Shown one piece after another: positions 43,680 through 51,174 of a DNA stretch of 51,174 nt (positions within the stretch are counted from its first letter, which is position 1; each line of letters opens with the position of its first letter). The notes under the pieces are model-generated. The model worked only from the letters and a program-made list of their open reading frames with translations. It searched no databases and was not told where the DNA came from. The stretch lies in NCBI GenBank assembly GCA_027604685.1, contig JADHYX010000129.1:1672-52845 (forward strand). The letters are read 5' to 3'. The translations under genes were made by a program, and so were the position numbers. Source of the stretch: Lobulomyces angularis. Lineage: Eukaryota > Chytridiomycota > Chytridiomycetes > Lobulomycetales > Lobulomycetaceae.

Positions 43680-45263
43680 ATGCAATTTGAAATTAATTCA
43701 AAAATATTTTTTCCTCATAATGTATCTATATTATGTTTTGATAATATTTCAAATCTAGACTCTGAATCGTATACATTTTCACACGTTTTTACTAATCGTT
43801 AAATTTTATTTTTTCATTGAATAACAAAAAATAAGTGCTGAAAATCTCTCGAAAATTATCGATAAAGTTGGATATAACAGTGCGATTGCTCAAAATTTGC
43901 GAAATCCCATAACTTCATTTTTAAAGCTAAAGGAAAATCCAGTAACTTCAAAAAAAATTAAAAACTTTAAATTGCAATCTCATATAAAAATTACAAAAAT
44001 TAAATATTTTAATTAATCAATCTCATTTTTGATATTTTTTTTTCTTTAAGAATCACAGAATTTACTTTATTTCAAAATCTGACACTACCCAAGATCTATT
44101 ATTACAAAGAAAAAAAACTACAGTTTTGGGAATGCTAAAAATTGGAAATAAAAATTTATTTGCAATGGATGATTTCGGCCGTCATATACAGATATCACCT
44201 CTATGTGGTATTAACAATTACAATCTCCATATAAAGCCCAGAAATTCACCTTTAACTTTAAAATAGTGTTGGATTTTTATGTGCCAGAAAAATGTCAGAG
44301 AAAAGGATATGGAAAAAAGCTATTTGACTTCATGTTAAAGGTAAAAAAAAGACTTGAATTTCTTTTTATTCTTTTATTTAGATTGAAAAAGAAATTCCTG
44401 CTCATTTAGCATATGATAGACCTTCACCAAAACTAGTGTCTTTTTTAATGAAACATTATCACCTAAGCAAACGTAAGAAGATTTTCTTAAAAAAATTAAA
44501 TATTGTTAATTGGTGTTTTATTGCTATCAGAAATTCCACAAGCCAATAAATTTTTGATTTTTAAAGAATTTGGATTAAATGAAATGGAAAACAGTAAGTA
44601 AATAATACAACCCAAATAACTTTTATGCTGTATTTTAAAAAAGTTGAATATTCCAAAAAAAATCAATACATTAATGGAAAGATTACAAAATATAAACTAG
44701 AACCACTTATTCCTTATTACAAACATTGCTTAAGCAGAGAAAAAATTGAAAATGAAAATTTAAAAAACGCTGTAGCGGATTTGAAAGAGAAAAGCAGTAC
44801 CGATGTTACTGGCATCAATAATAACACTGCCAAAGAAAATGAATTGAATGATAACCAAAAATCAGCGGAGTCTTCAAGTACAGCAAATTTCAACGAAAAT
44901 AGTAGGAATAATCAACAACCAGTGGATTTGCCCAAATCTGTCAATCTTATACAAGGAAGAGAGCTTCAACTTGTCAGAAGATTGCTAGTGCGAGAAAAAG
45001 AAGAGCAACAGCAGCAACAGCGATACAAATGCTTCGGAAATGCCCTCCCGTTACCAAGCATAAGAGATCTGAGAGGAGGGGCAGCGAGTTTATTAGGTAG
45101 TTATAGTGGAACAGGGGACGGTATAGCGGTTGGAAGGTTGCGAAGGGCAAAAATAGAGAGTCAAATGAACAAGTTAGAGAATCGCACATTTGGGTTACCC
45201 AGTGGATTTGGTATGCACAAGAGACTAAATAAAATAAACCTGAGTGTTTCTGAAAAAATATAG
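43680..45263 (+). CDS. ATAT1: alpha-tubulin N-acetyltransferase (Mec-17 type)
   Basis: Acetylates Lys40 of alpha-tubulin inside microtubules, chiefly in axonemes. The start MQFEINSKIFFPHNVSILCF is followed, across an intron with donor GTATAC and a TTACTAATC branch site, by AENLSKIIDKVGYNSAIAQN. The Mec-17/ATAT1 catalytic domain then shows GMLKIGNKNLFAMDD, PLCVLDFYVPEKCQRKGYG (acetyl-CoA binding loop), KKLFDFML, AYDRPSPKLVSFLMKHY and FLIFKEF. The C-terminal extension (from about 44680) is poorly conserved: low-complexity, Gln-rich, then a more G/C-rich block with GGAASLLGSYSG and a basic end. About six short introns, about 410 residues. A neighbour of IFT122, consistent with a ciliated organism. 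Confidence 0.92.
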
Positions 45264-45477
45264 AAAATATAATGATAAAAAATCAGTTTCTTACAAACTC
45301 TTCAAATCTTGTCGCATATTAAATAAATTAATAAAAGAATTAAATAGCATTAAAAATAACAACTTGTTATGTTGTTGCTGTTTTAATATACATTTAATTT
45401 TTTTACACAAAAAAAAAAAGGAAGAATGCTTCAAATTTTTTGAAAGTGAGAGCAAAAAATAGAACTTCCTCATAAAA

Positions 45478-46027
45478 ATGAGAGAAGTAGAAATCCCATC
45501 TTTTTTACACACCGTCTTTTCCCTTACATCTGTTGCATCCGGTAAGGCACATATGTTTTGTTAACTAAATCAAAGTTGTAGATGCTATTAATATATTCCG
45601 TATTGGTGGTGTCAGCTATGGCTCTAAGTTTCACTTCTTTACTGTAATTTTTTCATGTTAATAACTTTTATATTTTTAATTATTTTTTAGGGCTACTTGT
45701 ATGTATCTTCTATGATCATCGCCTGCATATCAAGTTTTTGGTTGAGAGAAGTCAATCCTGGATCACTAAGTTGGATTTATGGGTTATCTGTGTATGAAAA
45801 ATTTTAATATTATTAAAATATTTAAAATTAATTTTCAGATATACTTTATGTTCTTTACTTAATGGGATACAAGGCAGCAAGAAGTGGCAATATTAAGAAC
45901 ACACAAAAATGCGATGAAAGGGACTTTCTTGTACGGTTTATGCATTGCTGGATTGTTTGCATTTTTAAGAAGAAGAATGTGGAGATTTTTTTTAACTGTT
46001 GGAACTCTAACATGGATTGCTAATTGA
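45478..46027 (+). CDS. small putative three-pass membrane protein
   Basis: Four exons can be joined in frame: MREVEIPSFLHTVFSLTSVAS (from 45478), AINIFRIGGVSYGSKFHFF, GYLYVSSMIIACISSFWL, and QEVAILRTHKNAMKGTFLYG with FLRRRMWRFFLTVGTLTWIAN to TGA at 46027. This gives about 125 residues with roughly three hydrophobic segments. The stretch FRIGGVSYGSKFHF weakly recalls the PXMP4/TMEM135 type of peroxisomal protein, but the match is too short to name it. Using the TTTTCAG acceptor near 45837 instead gives a premature stop, so the later ACAAG acceptor is preferred. Confidence 0.45.
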
Positions 46028-46284
46028 AAAACACTTCACTTGCTGAAACTTAACTGCTACATTTTTCAAACATAATCATCTGAACTTAAACTCTTAATTA
46101 GTATTACTTTTAAATTGCAATGACTTAAAATATATTTTTGATTATACAAATAAAAAATTTTCGCTTAAAACTAGACAATAATTCAATCCAAATATAAACT
46201 TTTTAACAGACTGTATTTAAAGTAAATATAATTCAGATCACTGATATTTAATAAAAAAAATTTAAAGTAAAAATGGGTTGAAAG

Positions 46285-47166
46285 TTACTTACATTCATAA
46301 TCATCATCCCAGTCAGAACTGGAGTTAAATTCAGAATTAGGTGGGGTACTTCTGGTGCTGGGAACAAAAAAGCAATAACTTTTCTCTTCAGTCTTACAAA
46401 GATTTTTTTTTAGATTCATGCAGAATTCCAGTTCTTCAATTTTTCTATTTTCAAGAAACTCTGGGTCATTTTCAATTAGATTACTGTCATCAAAAATTTT
46501 TATATCATTCACTTCTTCAAAATCTTCTTTCAACTCTTTCTCTTTTATAATACCATTGCTTTTGTTTTCTACCGACTGTATTTTAATTTGTTTTTTTTTA
46601 AAAAAACTTCTTTTTTGATTGCACTTATTTTTTTTTTTTTTTTTTAATAATTTAGTTTGAAAAAATTTCTTTTTTAATTCATTTAAAATGATTCCATTAT
46701 CATTTTCTTTTTTATTAAATTTTTCAAGATTTAACAAAATTTTTTTTTTTTTACAGTTTGCATTTTCCTTTGATACAGAATTTTTATCCTCCTCACTTTC
46801 ATCATGATGGTTTACTACAGAGTTGCTTCCCTTTAGATTTTCTTTATCAAAAACAAAATTTGCATTATTCTCTCTAGTGTCAGTTGTGTCCATAAAATTG
46901 CCCTTGAAATCCTTCGACCACCAAACTTGTTCCTTCACAGAGTTTCTTTTAGCTTGACATAAATAGAATTTATTTGGTTCATTTATTAAGCCATTTCTGT
47001 TTTCTGTAATATTTTTTTTAACGCTTTCACTCTCTTTTTGAAAACCTTGATTATTTTTTACAAAGAAATGGTTGTGAGTTGAAAAACAAAATAATTTGTT
47101 CTGTAGTAAAAATAACTCTTCTTCTTCTTCCTCCTCAATTAAACATTCTGAATAATAAAAATTCAT
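46285..47166 (-). CDS. hypothetical lysine/glutamate/asparagine-rich protein
   Basis: A single open frame of 293 residues, low-complexity throughout: an acidic run EEEEEEELF near the start, poly-lysine tracts (KKKKILL, LLKKKKKNKC) and an acidic end SSSDWDDDYECK. No domain recognised. The short motif FVPSTRSTPPNSEF near the end is the least biased part and could be a conserved peptide. The gene lies between the small membrane protein (convergent) and the Sds3-like gene (same strand). Length and lack of stops in A/T-rich DNA make it likely coding. Confidence 0.55.
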   Translation of the reverse strand: MNFYYSECLIEEEEEEELFLLQNKLFCFSTHNHFFVKNNQGFQKESESVKKNITENRNGLINEPNKFYLCQAKRNSVKEQVWWSKDFKGNFMDTTDTRENNANFVFDKENLKGSNSVVNHHDESEEDKNSVSKENANCKKKKILLNLEKFNKKENDNGIILNELKKKFFQTKLLKKKKKNKCNQKRSFFKKKQIKIQSVENKSNGIIKEKELKEDFEEVNDIKIFDDSNLIENDPEFLENRKIEELEFCMNLKKNLCKTEEKSYCFFVPSTRSTPPNSEFNSSSDWDDDYECK

Positions 47167-47436
47167 TTGCTTTTTTTGTTCAAACTTATTTTCTTTGTTT
47201 TCACAATTTATTTAGGGTTTTCATAATTTTTTTAAACAATTAAAAATAACTTTAAAGAATAAATAGCTTTCAAGATTTTATTTTTTTTAATTTTTTTGAT
47301 ATTGAATACCATTCTTGAAATTATTTTTTACAAAAAAAATAAAAAATATGTAAAATTAAATATTATTTTGAAACCAAAAAGACAAATAACACTTCACAGA
47401 AAATAAAAATAAATTAAAAATAATTAAGTGTAGGAT

Positions 47437-48411
47437 TTAAACTTTTCTAATTTTTCTTCCATTAGAACACTCCTAAAAAATTTAAAAAAATAAAGGAAAA
47501 CAAGTAGTTTTTTACCTTTCTGATTTTGGCAATATCGTCTTGCTGATCACTTTCTTTTAGTGGTATTGGTAAACACGGCCCTTTTTCAACACCTTTCCTT
47601 TTTTTTTCTCTCCCACTACCATTAGCTAAACCTTCCTGAATGACTGTACAAAATATTTCTGAATTACGAATAATGCTTTGTTATATGCCTTACGTTTATT
47701 TCTGGTATTACTTTTTCTAGTACTCAAAGTTTTGACATCAAAGTAATTTTGGTTCTGGTTAAAATCAGCTTGGTCTAAATTAATATCGAGAAAGTCGTTA
47801 TCTTCTCTCAACCGCCTTTTTTTTTCCAAAAGACTTTCTAGAATTTTTTTTTTTATTTCAACTTTTTCCAATTCAAAATTTTCTTCAATTTTTTTTTTTT
47901 CCATTTCGAAATTTAAATTTATTTTATTAATTAAGAATACTTTAAAAATTTTTGACCTTTCAGAATTAACATTTTTAATTTTTTTTAATTTCAATAATTC
48001 TTCAGTGTAAAGCGGATGACAGATTTTTTTCTTTTTTGATGTTGAGTTCTTTTTTGATATTGAAGAATTTGTAGTGTCTGTTATTAATAAATTAATTTCT
48101 TCCTTAATTTCTTTCAGTTTTTCATTATAAATTCTATTAAGAAAAAAAATTAACATTTAAAATCAGAGTTTTAACGGTGTTTTAGATTAACGAGCAGGTA
48201 TAAATTATAAATGACTAAAAGTACTTATTATTTTTTTTTTTTTAAAAAAAAAATACTTACTTTAACTTGTTTTCTTCAAATTCCCGACTAAACCTTTCCA
48301 ACCTTTCCAAAAGATCTCTTAAATTCAAACTCAAATTTAGTTTACTTTCATTAAAATAAAAAAAAAAAACCTTTTTTTTTTGTCTTTTCGATTATCAGAT
48401 TCCTGCTCCAT
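47437..48411 (-). CDS. SDS3: Sds3-like subunit of the Rpd3/HDAC (Sin3) complex
   Basis: The Sds3/BRMS1 family organises the Sin3-Rpd3L histone deacetylase complex through a dimerising coiled coil. The start MEQESDNRKDKKKR, then after an intron DLLERLERFSREFEENKLK, continues into IYNEKLKEIKEEINLL, HPLYTEELLKLKKIK, and EKVEIKKKILESLLEKKRRL followed by RED, all in the family's order. The C-terminal motif GPCLPIPLKESDQQDDIAKI matches the end of the Sds3-like domain. Five exons, about 260 residues, normal for this family. The last exon (47437 on) is short; its frame follows from the phase-0 donor. Confidence 0.82.
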
Positions 48412-48732
48412 TTTTTTTTTATAAAATGTTTAAAAATTTTTTTTTTTTTTTTTTGTTGTTTTTGATCCCAATAAAAAATTTTTTGTAGTACCAACTTTAG
48501 GAAAAAGAAAAGAAAAAGAAAAAAAAGGTAGAATTGCTTTTATAGTTAAATATTAAATCAGTTACATGAATAAATTATCTAACATGCTAATGAAAAGCTA
48601 TTTTAAAAGTACAGCATTTCGAAAATACAAACATTTGAAAAGACAAGGGAAATTGGGAAATTTGAGAATATATTAAATGCAATTAAATGGTAAAAATAAT
48701 TTTGAGAATCGACATCAACCAGAAAGGTTATG
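48412..48732. other. short intergenic stretch
   Basis: Poly-T-rich; nothing recognised. Confidence 0.4.
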
Positions 48733-50076
48733 TTAAATCAAACTTCTTATTAAATTTTCTAAAGACTCTTGATCAATTTCCAAAACTTTTGATATCATGG
48801 TATCTTTGTCACAAAATAGCTTTTCAAATTTAACTTTTAATTCTCTAACTTTCTTAAACTCTTCTATCTGCAAAACTTTCATAATAACTTTTGAGTTAAA
48901 CTTTTTTTTGAATAATCGCAATTTTAAATAATTTTGTAGTATTTTTTCTATTTCATCTTTCTTTTTAAAGGTGTTTATCGCTCGTTCGTAGTGAAAATTT
49001 TTGAAGTCTTCTTGACTAAGACGGTCCGCTACAGTATCTTCTACTAAAGTATTTAAAGAATTTATGAAATTTAAAAACATTGGTCTAGATTTCATTCTTT
49101 TTCTATTATTGCATCCAATCTTTGCACTGTCAAACAGATTTCTATTAAAGTAAGTTGAACTTTGAATAAAATCAAAAATTTCTTGTTCCTTTTTAAATCC
49201 AACTTGCCAGATTTTGGAGTTAAAACCTAAAAAATTTAAGATCTCTATCATATCTGTAGAGAGTAAGATGTATTGCAAAATTATCCGATCTCGCATTAAT
49301 TTTTCGATTTTAAAATCTTCCAGCCTTAAAGGATTCAGATTAACTTCATAATTATCTTCTTTTGAGATTATCTCATCTTCAACTTCAAAAAAAACTGGAA
49401 GTTCCAAACCTAAATTGCCAAATTTCAAATTCATTTTTTTTGCAATGATTCCAATCTGTTCATAAAAAAATATAAAAAATAGTTAATACGATAAACTGCT
49501 TCTTATTATACTAGCGTTGAAGTATCACCCCAAGACATAAAGTCAACTGTCATTTGAAAATTACCTCTGCAGAGATTTGAGGTTTTTTTTTTTTCGTAGA
49601 TGTCAACACTATCAAGGCTGGTAGATATAATATCAAGTTGAAAATTATCTAAATATTTTTCATATGTATAATTTTTCTTTGTTTTTTGTACCTACTTCCA
49701 AAGAAGTAACAGGACCATTTTTGACAATTTCTTTACTGCGCAATTCTAAAGCAATAGCAGCAATTTTATCGTAGATTTCTTCAGGAGTTGAAGAAACTAC
49801 TATATCCAAATCACCAAAGTCAACTAAATGTTTTTTTAACCAGATTTTAATTTTTACAGGGGCAAAAGTTAAAAAAAAAAAAAACCTTTTTGTAAATGTA
49901 GTGGTGTTGCAAAGAATTTAAAATTCTTTTTTATAATGGGCAATATTTTTTCAGTAAGTTGATTATATTCTTCAAGTCGCAATCTAACATAAAAAAATGG
50001 TAGTAGTTCTAACAAAAACTTGAAAATTATAATGAATGCACCTTGATGTTTTGATTGTTAATGCATGTCCTCCCAT
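48733..50076 (-). CDS. polymerase-beta-fold nucleotidyltransferase, uncharacterised family
   Basis: A member of the DNA polymerase beta superfamily. Exons give MGGHALTIKTSRLRLEEYNQ, then VDFGDLDIVVSS with the two metal-binding aspartates (D-x-D), FQLDIIST with a third candidate aspartate, and FQMTVDFMSWGDTSTLIGII followed by AKKMNLKFG. The C-terminal exon (48733-49434) carries LNFLGFNSKIWQVGFKKEQE, FDFIQSS, YFNR and KSRPMFLNFINSL, a block I associate with a widespread group of hypothetical fungal, bacterial and giant-virus nucleotidyltransferases. About 425 residues, four introns. Biological substrate unknown; it is not a classic CCA-adding enzyme or poly(A) polymerase by motif content. Confidence 0.7.
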
Positions 50077-50999
50077 TAAATTAAACTTGCTATTAACTTC
50101 GACCTTAATCTATTTATATTTCTTTGTTATTTTGCACTATCTTTTTGAACAAAACCCTAAGAGGCTTAGAAAGTGATGATTTCAAACATTTGAGAACACC
50201 TCTAAGAAATGCTGTAATTCCTCCACCCAGCCAAACAACTTGAAAATAAACAAAATTACAATTTTTCAAGTAGTGTTGCCTGTAAATCTATCTTGCACTG
50301 TTTGCTTCTTTTTGGCTATCCTGCGCTGTTTGCTTCTATTTGGTGTCAATTCCCAGAAAAATTATTGGATGACAAATAAATTATATATATATATTTCTAA
50401 TACTGAAATTGAAAATCTACCTTCTTAAAATACAAGCAGTATACAAATAGATATTTTTAATTTAAACAAAGCAAGTGCCCAGAATTCAAATTTAAAAAAC
50501 ATCCCTACACTATTTCTGATGTCAAATCTGAGACAACTATTTTTAATACCATCAATAATGGTAACTCGAAAACATTAATCAATAAACTCTTAATATTTCC
50601 TTATTTTTTAGGTATAATTGAATTGCGTTGTAGGAAAAAAAAAATAATAATAAAAAAAAAATTAAAAAAATAGTAATGAAAATAAATCAAAAAAAAAAAT
50701 TAAGTTTATCATTCTGAATGGCCTTTCTATTAATAGAAATCTGATACTCTAAGTAAGTAATTAAAAGTAATTAATTGTTTGTATTTTATAAAAAACAAAT
50801 TGCTTTGTATCACATATGTAAAAGGTTTATTCAATTATCTTGATTTATTTTTATTTTCACAATACTTTTTTTGCTGATATTATCTTTTTGTTCTAATTAT
50901 GTTTTAAAAAATAACTTACTTTAAAATAACTTAATGTTCATTATGATTGACTGGAAAAAAAATGGGAAAAAAATACTTTAGTAAAAAGGGTTTATAACC
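50077..50999. other. intergenic region
   Basis: A/T-rich. It contains a 28-bp tandem duplication at 50289-50344. An ORF at 50240-50428 spans that duplication and has no family features, so it is not called. Confidence 0.4.
50289..50344. repeat. 28-bp tandem duplication
   Basis: Two units (50289-50316 and 50317-50344) share 24 of 28 bases, with core GCTGTTTGCTTCTATTTGG in the second unit. Confidence 0.75.
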
Positions 51000-51174
51000 T
51001 CATCTTCGAATGTTCTTTCCTTTTCTAGATTTTAAGGGTGCAATCTTTCTTCCAACAGGGGCAGTTCCACTTTTATTGGCACTAAAATTGAAAGTCCCAC
51101 TAGCACCTTGATTAAAAAGACTTGCTCCACTTGATGCTAAAAATAAAAAGTAGAGTTAAGAAATCCAATAAATT
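51000..51174 (-). CDS. FG nucleoporin, C-terminal exon (Nup153-like), partial
   Basis: The last exon (51000-51136) follows an intron acceptor at 51137-51138; the rest of the gene lies beyond the window. It reads ASSGASLFNQGASGTFNFS, with phenylalanine spaced in Gly/Ser/Asn-rich sequence, then GRKIAPLKSRKGKNIRR and a stop. A basic C-terminus after FG-like repeats with G-R-K-I matches Nup153/Nup1-type nucleoporins, where this tail binds importins. Only 45 residues are visible, so the exact nucleoporin is uncertain. Confidence 0.65.

Noticed and set aside
45244..45512. ORFs on both strands between ATAT1 and the small membrane gene.
   Set aside because: Low-complexity frames in the ATAT1 3' flank with no similarity.
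50130..50152. Segment GCACTATCTTTTTGAACA resembles the left end of the Fanzor-bearing element (17 of 18 bases).
   Set aside because: No matching inverted arm nearby and the outer half of the repeat is missing; in A/T-rich DNA this may be chance.
50240..50428. Plus-strand ORF of 62 residues near the end of the window.
   Set aside because: It spans a tandem duplication and shows no domain or splice context.
1..51174. CRISPR array, ribosomal RNA genes or bacterial operons.
   Set aside because: No regularly spaced direct repeats, no rRNA-like sequence, and genes carry spliceosomal introns throughout.

Overview
The window is eukaryotic nuclear DNA: A/T-rich, dense in genes, and full of short introns (about 39-110 nt, GT...AG, often with an ACTAA/CTAAT-like branch site just before the acceptor). 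Most proteins only become readable once several exons are joined. The gene set points to a flagellated, mitochondriate unicellular eukaryote. It includes intraflagellar transport protein IFT122, alpha-tubulin acetyltransferase ATAT1 and ciliary-base protein CEP162, next to fungal-type genes (a Sds3-like subunit, SGF29, FHIP, a QDE-1-type RNA-dependent RNA polymerase, GH3 beta-glucosidase, and a Fanzor-like relic of the kind I associate with early-diverging fungi). A zoosporic early-diverging fungus or close relative is my best inference; the species is not determined.

Layout. 1-39: 3' part of a tRNA-Ser. 144-1470: TA-flanked inverted-repeat transposon carrying a decayed Fanzor/TnpB-like gene. 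1884-2066: a MITE-like inverted repeat. 2.2-8.65 kb (minus): a small unknown gene, mitochondrial glycine carrier HEM25/SLC25A38, ribosome-export GTPase LSG1, SAGA subunit SGF29. 9.04-9.44 kb (plus): two overlapping small ORFs. 9.4-15.15 kb (minus): CEP162, then VTA1. 15.4-18.08 kb (plus): FHIP, cut by a 10-N assembly gap. 18.5-25.35 kb: a divergent pair of secreted GH3 beta-glucosidase (minus) and sugar-porter-like MFS transporter (plus). 25.57-27.40 kb (minus): an unrecognised membrane protein built from exon-encoded 33-residue repeats. 27.78-35.73 kb (minus): an RNAi-type RNA-dependent RNA polymerase directly behind a Sen1/SETX-like SF1 helicase. 36.6-46.0 kb (plus): IFT122, an SLC35A nucleotide-sugar transporter, ATAT1, and a small membrane protein. 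46.3-51.2 kb (minus): a low-complexity protein, a Sds3-like HDAC subunit, a polymerase-beta-fold nucleotidyltransferase, and the last exon of an FG nucleoporin.

How genes may work together. IFT122, ATAT1 and CEP162 all serve the flagellum. The polymerase and helicase are adjacent, co-directional and 44 bp apart, which suggests a shared role in RNA silencing. The beta-glucosidase and sugar transporter share an upstream region and form a plausible release-and-uptake pair for glucosides. SGF29 and the Sds3-like protein belong to opposing chromatin complexes (SAGA and Rpd3L) but are not adjacent.

The most unusual element is the protein at 25574-27397. Six consecutive internal exons are each exactly 99 bp, separated by phase-0 introns, and each encodes one 33-residue module with a membrane-length hydrophobic stretch; a seventh, final module follows. 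I do not recognise this family.
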